From Cycas panzhihuaensis (lineage: Eukaryota; Cycadophyta), in NCBI GenBank assembly GCA_023213395.1, contig CM041465.1, forward strand, positions 162,075,741-162,139,740: 64,000 nt of DNA, given 5' to 3'. A program made the translations under genes and the position numbers. Below the pieces are notes generated by a model. That model made no database searches. It saw only the letters and a program-made list of their open reading frames with translations, and was not told the origin of the DNA. Shown here piece by piece: positions 43,220 through 54,200 of the stretch; positions within the stretch are counted from its first letter, which is position 1, and each line of letters starts with the position of its first letter.

Positions 43220-43560
43220 GTTAGTTGAATCAAGTTAAGGAGATTATTGGATTTTGGACTCTAGAGCATAGAAGCATATCTCTTTTCAGAAGCAAAACTT
43301 TGATGCATAGAGTGTTGATTCTAGTACTGCTAAAATTATTCTTAAAGGTGCAAGCATGTTATTTGTTGAAGGTGTTGGTGATATATCCTTGGTAGGAGGC
43401 AAATTTAAAGGGGTATATTATGTACCTAAGATGAAGATGAATTTACTTTCAATCCGAGAGATCTGCAAATAAGGTATGAAGGTTGAGCTTTACAAAGATA
43501 GATGCTTGATTAAGGACCCAAAACATAATTTCTCTATCATTGCTACTAGAAAAGTGAGGG
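43220..43560 (+). pseudogene. Element J protease
   Basis: YWILDSRA, then a TAG (Gln codon in H), then KHISFQKQNFD. As in H, DSGA is replaced by DSRA. LVGGKFKGVYYVPKMKMNLL follows with good conservation. Confidence 0.8.
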
Positions 43561-44797
43561 ATAATTTGTTTGAGAAATTTCAATTCTAGAATTAGTCCTT
43601 TGCCTTTGTTGTCGACACTAATGACTTGTGTAAATTGTGGCATGAATGCCTTGGGCACCTTACTTATGAATAGGTTGAAGATGGTGGGAGGTTTGCCCCA
43701 TATTTCATGTTCAGAAGGTGTATGTGAAGGGCGTATATACGAAAGTATCATCGCTATCATTTTGCTTAGGATCATGCTTAGAGGGCCAAGGAGAAGCTAG
43801 AGCTTATCCATTCTGATGTGATGGATCCTTTATTAAACTCTTTAGTATTCAGAGCTTATTATACTTTGTTGTTTGCAGATGATTACATTGGGGAGGCCTA
43901 GGTTTATTTCTTGAAAAATAAGTCAAATGTGTTTGACACTTTCGTGACTGGAAAGTTTGTGTCGAAAACGAATGTGAAAAGAAGATAAAAATATTGAGGA
44001 GTGATGATTTCAAAAGAGTACAATAATCATGCATTTGATCAGTTCTATCAAGATCATGGTATAAAATGGGAATTCACTGTCTCGTATACCCTACAACAGA
44101 ATGGTCTTGCAGAAAGGAAGAACTGTACCATGATGGGAATGGCAAGGTGTATGGTGCACTCTAAAAACTTGTCGTCGATGTTTTGGGCAAAAGCTATTGT
44201 GACTATTGTTTACATTTTAAATAGGGTACCCACTCAAGCACTTTGTGGCATGACCACCAAAGAAAAATGAACTGGTCATAAACCAACCATCGGTCGTTTG
44301 AAGACATTTAGGTGCATAGCATATGCACACATCTTTGATGAAAATTGTCAGAAGCTAGATCTCAAGTGTTTGAAATGTATATTTATGGGGTATTCTAATC
44401 GAAATAAGGCTTATAGATTGTGGGATCCATAGGGAAGAAAAATTGTGATTAATCAAGATGTAAAATTTGATGAGTCATTGACATATCATGTTGAGTAGTC
44501 ATCAGAAGAACCATTTTACCCCCTACTACTTCCATTTCCTATTTCAATAACTAAAGAGGACGATGAGCCAGCTATTGTGATTCAAGAGGAAGCTAGACCA
44601 AGTAGAGAAGGTAATAGTGAGGAGTAATCACATGCAGAAGTACCTACAACACCAAGTCCTTCCATACCGCTATGGGCAAGGAAGACAATAGAGGATTCTG
44701 ATGTGGCATTGCAGAACCTTGCTGATGATAGAAGAACAAGAAGCTAGTATGCTAGTCAGACTCTAGTGGTGAACATCAACAACTCCAATGATCCTAT
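43561..44797 (+). pseudogene. Element J integrase and linker
   Basis: LWHECLGHLTYE begins the zinc region, which then frameshifts. The core keeps LIHSDVMDPL (first Asp present). The region FDQFYQDHGIKWEFTVSY and QQNGLAERKNCTMM retains the Glu and the segment deleted in H. The C-terminus is LKCIFMGYSNRNKAYRLWDP, followed by TAG. The linker has several TAG/TAA stops and ends at the G insertion. Confidence 0.85.
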
Positions 44798-44995
44798 TGT
44801 TGGGATGTGATGTTTTATCTAGCGTCTTTAGATAAAGGTCTATGGTTTATAACCGAATGACACATGTCATTATGTAATGTATCGGTTACAAGCTAGTTCA
44901 AAGGGAGTTACAAACCCTAACTATATTTATTCTCTGGTACTCTCAATAATAATCATCGAACATTCTTCATCTATCATTGAGGTATCAATCTTACA
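44798..44995 (+). repeat. Element G 5' LTR
   Basis: TGTTGGGATGTGATG to ATCAATCTTACA, 198 bp, paired with 47473-47670 and differing at roughly a dozen and a half sites. A TATATTTATTCTC segment near 44923 is the likely TATA region. Confidence 0.92.
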
Positions 44996-45149
44996 TGGTA
45001 TCAGAGTAGGTCATTTTGCCTGATTGAGAGAGGGTCTCTACGAAATTGTGAGAAAGAGACAAAGGAGACGAGTACAACTTCAGTCAAGTTGAGTTGTGAA
45101 GAAGAAGCGAAGAGAAAGGCGAAGACTTCAAGTAAAGAAAAGCAAGTGC

Positions 45150-45750
45150 ATAAGATCTGATGGTGGAGGCGAGTACATCTCCAAAGATTTTTTGGAATAC
45201 TGTAAGGCCAATAGAATATAGAGGCAATTTACAACACCATACACACCCCAATCTAATGAAGTTGCTGAAAGGAAAAACAAAGTCATTATGGAAATGACCT
45301 GTAGCATGATGTATGAGGAAAATGTTCCAAAAGCATACTGGGCTGAAGCAGTCAACACGGCCTGCTACTTATTGAATAGGATCCCAACCAAGGCAATGGA
45401 CCATCTTACCCTTGAGGAAGCTTGGATAGGAAGACAGCTAGATGTAAGTCATTTTAAAGTGTTCGACAGTCAAGCATTTGTTCACATACCAAACAAAAAA
45501 AGAACAAAGCTTGATTTGAAAAGCTTGAAACGCATTAGGGTTGGCTACAACAAAAATTCCAAAGCCTACAAATATATAGATCCGAAGACAAACAAAATAT
45601 ATGTGAGTTGGGATGTCGTCTTCAATGAAGGAAACAAAGAAGAGGATACAAACCAGATCCAAGTCATAGAACAAACACCTCAGGTATCTTCTCCAGACAC
45701 TCCTGAAGAAGAAGAATTTGGCAACTTCGGAGGATATTTCAAAAGAAACC
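45150..45750 (+). pseudogene. Element G integrase C-terminal half
   Basis: The sequence begins inside the core with RSDGGGEYISKDFLEYCKAN, so the zinc region and first Asp are absent. The second Asp and the Glu are kept (SNEVAERKNKVIMEM). It continues HIPNKKRTKLDLKSLKR and KTNKIYVSWDVVFNEG, in one unbroken frame from 45288 to 45776. Confidence 0.88.
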
Positions 45751-47457
45751 ACTTCACCCCAAGCCTCTCACAATGATTCCACTCCAGAAGGCAAAGAATC
45801 CAAAGAATCAAGGACAAATGAAACTAAAATGGAAAAGAGGGTCCCCAAATGGTACCTCAAGACCATTGAAGAAGGAAAAGGGGAGATACTTCCTCACAGA
45901 ACGAGGAGTCAAAAACATAGAGCCTTGATCAGTCAGGTGGAGCCACAATCATATATTGAAGCAAAGGAGCACATTGAATGGAGGAAAGCCATGGATGCTG
46001 AACTAGACTCCATAATAAAAAACCGGACACTGAATCGTTAAACTGCCTCCTAATAAGCCTGTTGTAAATTGTAAATGGATCTACAAAATCAAGGAAGGAG
46101 CCAATGGGAAGATAGAAAAGTATAAAGTTAGGCTAGTTGCAAAAGGCTACACACAAAAAACATGAGTGGATTGTAAAGAAACTTTCTCACCTGTGGCTAA
46201 GCTAAATATGGTGAGAATAGTAATAGGTCTGGAGGCACAAAAGAACTGAAAGATATATCAACTAGACGTCAAAAGTACCTTTTTGAATGGTGAAATAGAA
46301 GAAGAAATCTACATGTCACAACCTGAGGGTTACATCAAACAGGGACAAGAGCACTTGGTTTGCAAATTGAAAAAGGCACTATATGGTCTGAAACAGGCCC
46401 CTCGTGCCTAGTATGCGAAATTGGATAACCATCTTTGCAAGAATGGTTTTCACAGGAGCAGCTCAGACTCAAGTCTATATGTAAAAAACAGAAATGGTGC
46501 AATCACTATAATAGTGGTATATGTTAATGACATGATCATCACCGGTGATGATGAGGAATCAATATCTGATATAAAGAGTCAATTGGAGAGCAAGTTTGAG
46601 ATGACTGATCTAGGACTTCTCAATTACTATTTGGGCATACAAGTTGATCAATAGAGCAACTCAATCACCTTGTGCCAAAGCAAATACATTAAAGATTTGC
46701 TAGCTAAGTTTCAGATGGATAAATACAATCCATGCTCCACTCCCATGGAAGTAAACTGCAACTTGATTCCAGATGAAACAGAATCTCGTGTGGATGCTAC
46801 TCTGTGCAGACAACATGTTGGCAGTCTCATCTATCTCACAGCAACCAAACCTGATATTTCATATGTTGTAGGCTTGATATCAAGATACGTGCATGAGCCT
46901 AGAAGAAAACACTGGAGTGCTGCAAAGAAGATTTTGAGATATCTAAAAGGAACAACAAAACTAAAATTGATGTTTTCAAAAGGAAAATCTCATCAGTTGA
47001 CAGGTTTTTGTGATTCGGATTGGGCAAATGACAAGGAACAAAGGAAATCAACCAGTGGGCATTGTTTCTTTCTAGGCTCGACACCAATCTCTTGGAGCAA
47101 TAAAAAACAACCAACTGTAGCACTATCATCTAGAGGCAGAATACAAATCAACAGTCAGTGTAATTGCTGAAGCAATATGGCTAAAAACTCTTGAATGACC
47201 TGAAGGAACCTCAAATAGAAGCAACTACACTCCATTGTGACAATCAGAGTGCCATCAAACTTACTAAAAATCTAGTACTTCATGCTAGGACCAAGCACAT
47301 CGAAGTACACCATCATTTTATTCAAGAAAAGGTCCAAAACAAAGAGATAGATCTTGTTTACTGTCCAATAGGTGATCAAGTGGCTGATATATTGACAAAG
47401 CCTATAGGAAAAGATAGATTCAAAATTCTTAGAGATAAAATAGGGTTAAAAGGATAA
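45718..47457 (+). pseudogene. Element G reverse transcriptase and RNase H
   Basis: The linker KRVPKWYLKTIEEGKGEILP leads to a decayed RT start (KNRTLNR, then frame changes to about 46400). [13 protein letters not shown] precedes the catalytic box, which reads VVYVNDMIITGDDEE (about 46519-46560): YVND for YVDD, an Asp-to-Asn change. RNase H is long and open (46670-47170: ATKPDISYVVGLISRYVHEP, STSGHCFFLGSTPISWSNKK) and continues after a frameshift with HARTKHIEVHHHFIQEK to 47457. The PPT (ATTAAGAGAGGG) ends at 47472. Confidence 0.88.
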
Positions 47458-47472
47458 AACATTAAGAGAGGG

Positions 47473-47670
47473 TGTTGTGATGTAATGTTTTATCTAGGGT
47501 CTTTAGATAAAGTTCTATGGTTTGTAACCGAATAACACGTGTCATTATGTAATGTGTTGACTACAAGTTAGTTCAAAGGGAGTTACAAACCCTAATTGTA
47601 TTTATTCTCTTGTACTCTTAATAATAATCATCAAACATTCTTCATCTATCATTGAGGTATCAATCCTACA
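47473..47670 (+). repeat. Element G 3' LTR
   Basis: TGTTGTGATGTAATG to ATCAATCCTACA, the partner of 44798-44995. Confidence 0.92.
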
Positions 47671-47945
47671 CATGTTTCATATGAAGAAGCAAAGGATGGT
47701 CCATGATGGAGAGTTGTAATGGAGGAGTAGTATGGCTCAATAATAAAGAATGCTACACGGGATTTAGTTCCTTTACTTCGAAGAAGAACCTAGTTGGATG
47801 CAAGTGGGTCTATAAGACAAAATTCCACTTTGAAGGAGAGGTGGACAAGTACAAGGCTAGGCTTGTTGCATAAGGGTTTACATAGAAAGAAGGTATTGAA
47901 TATGAGGAGACATTTACACCAGTTTCAAAGATAACCATAGTTTAA
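47671..47945 (+). pseudogene. Element J RT start, resumed after G
   Basis: The sequence parallels H at 37690-37960: GGTCCATGATGGAGAGTTG corresponds to the P-W-R segment, and LVGCKWVYKTKFH and KARL are readable in shifted frames. Homology fades at about 47945, where J is truncated. Confidence 0.72.
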
Positions 47946-48602
47946 AGAGAAGTGAATTAGGCAAAGGGCAATTGTTGAGCATGATGTTTGCTTCTATAGA
48001 TGAGCTTGTAAGGAGAATTATCCCAAAGTAAGCCAAAGGATTCTACCTAGAGGAGGCTATTGTGTGTAACTTATTTGTGAAAGTTACTGTGTGTAGCATT
48101 GTTGGTTAGCACTGGTGCATCTAGACAAGCCCAACGGTGGAATTGGTGCATCCAGTATATCCTCTTATGAAATTGATGATAACAAGGTGAGATGGTTAGT
48201 GGTATCAACTAACCTTCAATTGTAGTTTGGACATGGAGTGGTTTGCGGCGGAAGCAATCTTATTCTTGCCCTCAACAATGGTCTTGCTTGGCTCTCTTTG
48301 GTATTTGGTTGTAGAAACAATGACAACCAAGATCTAAGCACTAACACAATAAGAAAATTAATTTTAGGATTGTATTAACTCATCTCTAACTCTTTCCTCT
48401 CCACTATAATGCACAACCTAGTGCATAAATACAACCTTAAAAGGAATATTTACACCTTGGACTAATGACATGCAAAGAATGTTGAGTAACCCCCAATGAA
48501 TCATCATTTTCACATTTCAAGAAAAAATAATTAAAATACAATGATATGGGGGAAGGTTCATAACTATACATCATGAGTCAATTTAAACATTAATATTCAA
48601 CA
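47946..48602 (-). other. Unassigned sequence ending in a minus-strand 3' LTR (element K)
   Basis: The right end, ATTAATATTCAACA at 48602, is followed on the plus strand by CTCCCCCTCAATG, the complement of a PPT (CATTGAGGGGGAG). An LTR of a minus-strand element therefore ends here. Its other end is unresolved, probably between 48200 and 48400. I see no gene in 47946-48250. Confidence 0.5.
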
Positions 48603-48915
48603 CTCCCCCTCAATGTTTTACTTCATTAATTTTGACACCTAAACCATCCTTGCAAGTTTGAAATTTATCTCAAGCTAGTGACTTGGTGAAGGTATCAGCC
48701 AATTGTTCTTCTATAGGCCTATACACCATCTCAAATACTTTGTTTTGATTTAATTCACGAATAAAGTAATGGTGCACCTCAATGTGTTTGGTGTGAGCAT
48801 GGAACATGGGGTTCTTTGCGATCTTCAATGTACTATGATTATCATAGAATAGTATAATTGGTTCTAAGCGATGTAAATTGTTGATAGATACTCAGCCCAC
48901 TGGTGTCTCGAAATC
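48603..48915 (-). pseudogene. Element K RNase H remnant (copia)
   Basis: The minus strand reads YDNHSTLKIAKNPMFHAHT, then KHIEVHHYFIRELNQNK, PIEEQLADTFTKSLA and KDGLGVKINEVKH before the PPT, the C-terminal end of a copia RNase H with one stop. Upstream domains are missing; the homology stops at about 48915. Confidence 0.82.
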
Positions 48916-49599
48916 ACTTAATAGCATATCTGTCTTATGTCCTTCTTACCCTTGATATCAACTAGACTTAGGTTAGTTACAACATATATGACAACTTACA
49001 ACATTCTTCAGATATGCACAAGTGTTTCCTCATAACTTGTATTATGATTACTGAATAGAATATTACATCACTTTTAATGTTTGACTCTCACTGTTAAACC
49101 AAAGAGAGAAATGACTTTTTGTTCCACTTCTACATGGCCAAAACCCAAAAGGGTACAATTTTTACAACATGACATCAAAATCCTAATTAACTTAATTAAG
49201 TGCCATTTGGTACGTCTGTATGGCTATAAAACTATACATATCTTTTGGTCTTTTGGCGCAAAATTGTCCCAAGAACTATTCTCTTTTTGAGAATCATTCG
49301 TTTTAGTCAGGTTTTCCCCTGAGTTGTTCATTCATTTCAGTAGAACCATCCCTCAAGAGCTCTTTCTATGACCTACAACCATGCCATGCATATTGAAACC
49401 GTCTTAGATCCATTCTACAACTGTCCTTCACTGGTTCTCCACTATTTTATACTAAGTTTCCACGGGATCATAAGTGTTCACTATTCCTGGAAATGTCCCT
49501 TAACCATTCCAAGTGCCTTAGAGCCAAATATACTACATACATCTATTGAGGGGTTCGAAAAATGTTTTAAGCATCCTTGCTCATCATTGCCAAAAAATT
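48916..49599. other. No recognisable gene
   Basis: AT-rich sequence with short ORFs on the plus strand only (49081-49290, 49368-49640), none resembling a known protein. It may be decayed interior of element K or P. Confidence 0.4.
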
Positions 49600-50776
49600 C
49601 TACTGCATGCTCTTATCACAATTTTTTATTTTGTCGGTAGGTTACCTTCCCCCACTTCTTCTTGTAAGCTACTCTTGTAACTCGCCTATTTGAGCATCCC
49701 TACATCGTGCCTGCTCAGTCATGTCTTCATTTATTTTTTTCAAAATTTCCACTATTGCAGTCTTGTCCCTCAATTCTTGTTATAATTATATTATTTGTTG
49801 TTTTTGATTTTTTAATAATTCATCCAACCAACCTTTTATTTGTTGAATTCTATCCTTCATGCTTCTTACACCTTGGGAAGTACCCTCACCTGTGTTTGTT
49901 TGTCATGGTGGGGTGTTATTCTCTATGGACTCTATGTCAAACATGAGTATTTTTTGTGTGTGCTTCCTTGCTTTCTTCTTTAGACGGTAAGGATGTGTAG
50001 CACGTGTGACACTTGGAACCATAGAACAATGCACCTCAATGAGCCATTGATGACCTACCTAGTCTTTGTTGAGTTGATGTTTATTGGAAATATATTTCTC
50101 CATTATTGCAATAGTGCCCATCCTTCCTCAAACTCCACTTGGGGGGGGCATGCTATAGGGATTTGGACAGACAACAACCCTAGTAATCATGAAGGATGTT
50201 TGAAGGTTGCCTCTACTCCTTTCATTTTTGGAATTGAGTTTGAAGTGAAGCCACCATGAACTCACTCCATTTCAACTGTGTTCCCTCCTGCACCCCCTAG
50301 AGAGTGGTAAGTATGCCAGTGGGACAATAAATATATTTCTTCTTTCCCAAAAGTTGGGTGACATAAATTCTGGCTGGCCACCTCAATTTTGGGTCCACTA
50401 TATCCTCAAATTTTATCCTTCTATTGTATGTTTTGGCATATTTTTTACATAGTGCATAGACAACTTCATCTTTGTCTACTTCTATCCGTTATTCTTCAAC
50501 TATGATTCTTCAGTTATTAGGTAACTCGTAACCCTTCCAACTAGGTCAACACATATTTCAATTCTATCTAAGTTTTCTTTCACCAACAAGACAATATTTT
50601 TCATTATCGTGTTGTTCCAGTAGAGAGGTGGTAACAACATGTAATGTTTCCATTTGACACTGATTATTGTTGTCATTTTTCACTTTGCCAAAGTCATTTT
50701 GCAATTGTGGCAAATAGGGTTCTTGTAAATTTATCTCCATTTCAAAATTTTTACCACAAATTGGCGTTATCAACAA
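49600..50776 (-). pseudogene. Gag-like remnant of element P
   Basis: On the minus strand, after a PBS-like TTGTTGATAACGCCAA (50761-50776), readable pieces are MLITPICGKNFEMEINLQEP and LLEQHDNEKYCLVGERKLR. They are followed, in decayed frames, by DKDEVVYALCKKYAKTYNRR, DPKLRWPARIYVTQLLGKKK and QLKWSEFMVASLQTQ. Further on, a coiled-coil-like stretch (QELRDKTAIVEILKKINEDM) occurs around 49690-49760. The position next to a PBS supports gag or a gag-preceding ORF of a Ty3-like element. Family not recognised; stops throughout. Confidence 0.45.
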
Positions 50777-50777
50777 T

Positions 50778-51190
50778 TGTTTGGAAGTGGAGCGCTTGGT
50801 TGGATGCTTGCTAGAACATTTCTATGTTGTTATCACTCCTTTGGAATGCTTTTGTTTTGTGGTTGGATTCATCTTCTATGGTTGGACACTTCTGCTTTGG
50901 AATGCTTCAAAAAAATGATGAATTTCCATTGATTTTCGACTTTTGTAGTGTTTTCGTCACTAAAATGTTTCTCAATGGGACGCTTTTGCACCAATCCCTT
51001 GGCTGCTTGTAGACACTTCTAGGAGCATTTCTCAGGATGCAATTGGAACACTTGGAATGCTTCTCAAGTTGATCACTTGTTAACTTAATTCTCATTATCT
51101 TTTGGCTTTTTCACTTTTATTTGTCTTTTTCCAATTTGTATTGTTGGTGTATATGCTTTTTCATGGATTTTTTTTAGTGTAGATAAGTAT
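50778..51190 (-). mobile_element. LTR between element L and element P
   Basis: On the plus strand it starts TGTTTGGAAGTGGAG directly after the PBS of P. It ends before the T-rich stretch 51170-51250 (a minus-strand A-rich polypurine candidate) behind the integrase of L. It contains repeats of TGGAATGCTT (50839, 50896, 51052). It could be the 3' LTR of L, the 5' LTR of P, or both. Confidence 0.45.
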
Positions 51191-51364
51191 CTAATGTTGA
51201 GTTATGGTTTTTTTTTTTTTTCATTTTTTTGTATTTTTTTAATGTATTTTCCTTTTACGTATCAAAATGGAACCATTTTCTTGATATTGGGGCAACTTTG
51301 ATTATCCTCAATTTCATGTAACATGATCATGGTACAATCGTTGTTTCCTTGGATGTTCTCTTTT

Positions 51365-52520
51365 TACCCTAATGGTGATAGGATTTTAATTTACTACCAT
51401 TGATCAACTTGGGCAGTGTTTTTTCATTTGGTTCCCTCAGTTGAATTGAACCATTTGGGAATATTCGTTTGATAATATGGGGACCTAACCAACACATCTT
51501 TAGGATTCTCAAGCGGGCTTTGAACTTTCCATTGTATAATGATACCTTGTTATTTTCTTGGAACTATGGTGATTGAAGGTGGCAATCATGCCATGCTTTC
51601 TGGTGACTCTTTTTCCATTTGTTATGTTTCTACTAGCTAAATGAATTGCAACAACCATTGGCAAAGAGAATCCTCATCGCTTAAGTGACAAACTAGGGCT
51701 ATATAGAGGCTTGGTATCTCGAATTCATATGGAATAATTGTTTATAATCTATATATCAATTGGAAGGGCATCCAACTAGTTGCATTTTTATATTTCATGC
51801 AAAATGGCTATAGGATGAAAGGCAAATTTTTTACCTAATCCAATTGGCTAATAGCACATATCTTCCTTAGGCAATTTTTGATGATCTTGTTGACACTCTT
51901 TGCTTGACCATTTTCCCTTGGGTAATATGGTGTTGATTTTCTGTGGCTTATCATGAAGGTCGTTGTTAACTCCTAGATCACAACATTTAGGGAATGGGAG
52001 CCTTGATCACTTACAAGTTCCAATGGGCATGCAAACCTTGTTATGATTATTTCATATAAAAATCATGTTGTGCTTTAGGCATTGCCATTCCAGAATAGTC
52101 TTGCCTACACCCATTTTGTGGCATAATTTGTAGCTACCAATATATATCTTGCTTGAGATCTTCGTGGAATAGAAGATATGGGGCCAATGAAGCCAATTCC
52201 CCATATTTCGAATGGTGTTTGCGATAAGATTGGGTTTGAAGGTTGAAAATTTTGGTGATGAGGTTTCCCTATCTACTGGCAATAATTACATTCCTTTACG
52301 CAATTTTACATATCTTCAAAGATTGATGGCCACCATAATTTGGCATTTAGGATCTTTCGACAAGTTGCTTCCCAACTCATATGTCTTCCAACTACACCTT
52401 GATGTGCTTGGGATATGACTTGCTCCACCTTGTGTGGTGCAATACAATGTTGTAAAACATCATCAGGTCCAAGTCAATAGAGTTTTCTTTGGATAAGCTA
52501 GTAGGGTTATGCTTTGCTGA
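51365..52520 (-). pseudogene. Element L integrase
   Basis: On the minus strand the zinc finger reads VISQAHQGVVGRHMSWEATC, then LWWPSIFEDM and CVKECNYCQ (52450-52270). The core WGIGFIGPISSIPRRSQARY is at about 52200-52140. The C-terminal GPY-type module WLGPHIIKRIFPNGSIQL, then LPKLINGSKLKSY, is at 51480-51370. Stops are frequent and no catalytic assignment is safe beyond the first Asp region, where Asp is Gly in the visible frame. Confidence 0.75.
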
Positions 52521-52527
52521 CTAGGTG

Positions 52528-53115
52528 TCATTTCTTCGCCTTATCTAGTCTAGGTGGTAATTCACCTGTTGATAAATACTCTGGGGTTCCTTCATACCAC
52601 TTAGGTGTGATTGTGTCCACTTTGAACAAATGGGCATCAAGAAAGTTGTCATTCACACTTATTTCCTTTTCACCATTATTGATCCTTGATAATTGATCTA
52701 GTATTATGTAAGCTTTTCCCAGTTTAACCACTATTTTGACTGTGAACTCTTGAAAAAGCATCAACGATCTGCTAATTTGCAACCATAACAATGGTTTGTT
52801 AATTAGGCATAAAAGGCCTTGATGATCCACATAAAATATGAACGAATTTGACAATAAGTAGTGTTGAAACTTTTGTAATGTATAAACCATCCCAAGTGCC
52901 TCTCTCTCAGTAATCGTATAGTTTTGTTTTGCCTGGGTCAACTTTTGGTTGACAAATGCAATTAAATGATCTATGTTTTTATCCCTAGGTTGTGCCAACA
53001 CATACCTTATTGCAAATTGTGATGCATCCACATGAATGCAAAACATTTTGTTCCAATCTAGGAATTGCAATATGGGTGTGATTGCAACTGCTCTCTTTAA
53101 TGTTTCAAATGCCAT
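52528..53115 (-). pseudogene. Element L RNase H
   Basis: The unbroken 195-codon minus-strand piece starts in the RT connection (AFETLKRAVAITPILQFLDW) and contains FCIHVDASQFAIRYVLAQP, YTITEREALGMVYTLQKFQH and FIFYVDHQGLLCLINKP. It continues through the tether toward integrase (VDTITPKWYEGTPEYLSTG). It is the best preserved segment of L. Confidence 0.88.
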
Positions 53116-53205
53116 TTTTTGTTCCTCTTCCCACTCCCAATCAACATCTTTCTTGAGTAGCTCTTCTAGGGCTCTTGTGATATAGGCATAACCTTTGATG
53201 AATCA

Positions 53206-53945
53206 TCAATAATACCCAGTCAACCCTAGAAATCCTTTTAGTTGTTTCCTTATGAGGGGAATAGGGAAATTTAATATCATTGATTCTTTTGTGGGATTGG
53301 TCAATAACCTTTCCTTACTAATGATGTGTCCTAATAGGTTTCCAAATGGTACTAGGAAAGTACACTTACTTGGGTTGAGACATACCTTTCTTTCTCTACA
53401 GGTTTGCAACACTTCTCTTACATTTTCCAAGTGACATTTTATCATTCTATATAATGGCTAATCATCTAGAACATGGCCACTTTTTGTGCAATCATCTTCA
53501 GGAATATGTTAAGGACTATTCTCTAAAACGTTGTGAGGGCATTGGTTAAGCCAAAGGGCATTACTCTATATGCATATATACCCCATTCAGTGACGAATGT
53601 GTTTTTTGATTGGTCTTTTGGAGCAATCCATACTTGATTGTACCCACTAAATCTATTAGTGAACGAATAAATTTCATCACCTCCCAGCATCTCCAAGACG
53701 TTTTTTGTGAAGGAGATGGGGAATGGGTCTTTTTTTGTTACTTTGTTGAGTTGACGATAATTAATGCAAACTCGGATCTCCCCATTTTTTTTTGGAACTA
53801 CTAGTACTAGGCTAACCCAATCGCTATACTCTATTGCATAAATGTAACTGGCTTCCAACATCTTATCTATTTCCACTTTACTTTCTCTTTACACTTTGGG
53901 TTCATTCAGTATGGCCTTTGCTTCATCATCTTAGCTCCCTCTATT
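53206..53945 (-). pseudogene. Element L reverse transcriptase
   Basis: The ORF 53876-53523 covers MLEASYIYAIEYSDWVSLVL, VPKKNGEIRVCINYRQLNKV and FTNRFSGYNQVWIAPKDQ. The catalytic box lies in the gap at about 53475 and reads VLDD. The next piece (53445-53206) has CLNPSKCTFLVPFGNLLGHI and the GFLGLTGYY connection. Frame changes separate the pieces. Confidence 0.87.
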
Positions 53946-54200
53946 AGATCTATACAAGGCATTTCAAGTTTAGGTGTAATTCCTTTCAAGTCATTATATG
54001 ACCAAGTGAATACATCTCAAAATTCTTCAAATAGTACTTGGGCTTGAGCAACAGTCTGTCTGGTTATGTTCCTAGGATTTTCTTTATCCCCTATATTTTT
54101 TTTGTTTTCAAATTCTCAAATTGCACCTATTTATCTCCATTGATCTTATGACCAAGTGTTTCTTCTATGGTATGTTCTTTGTAGTTCACCTATGAATATT
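53946..54200 (-). pseudogene. Element L pre-RT linker
   Basis: In broken minus-strand frames the conserved YNDLKGITPKLEMPCIDL and QRPY-NMNP segments before RT are readable, together with HTIEETLGHKINGDK just upstream. They match the corresponding linker of A in order. No separate function. Confidence 0.55.

Larger units (their letters stand above)
44798..47670 (+). mobile_element. Ty1/copia element G with large internal deletion
   Basis: Two 198-bp LTRs (44798-44995 and 47473-47670) enclose only 2.5 kb. After the PBS (TGGTATCAGAGTAGG, 44996) a short leader runs straight into the integrase core at about 45150. Gag, protease and the N-terminal half of integrase are deleted. RT and RNase H follow. 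Flanks (CCTAT left, CATGT right) give no clear target duplication, but J continues on both sides. B, D and G are related copia elements by their RT/RNase H sequence. Confidence 0.9.
40750..47945 (+). mobile_element. Ty1/copia LTR retrotransposon J, relative of H, 3' truncated and split by G
   Basis: The 5' LTR (40750-41069), a perfect PBS, leader, gag, protease and integrase run to 44797. Element G lies at 44798-47670. The RT start resumes at 47671 and decays near 47945. The 3' half of RT, RNase H and the 3' LTR are missing. Gag and integrase are closely similar to those of H. Confidence 0.88.
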
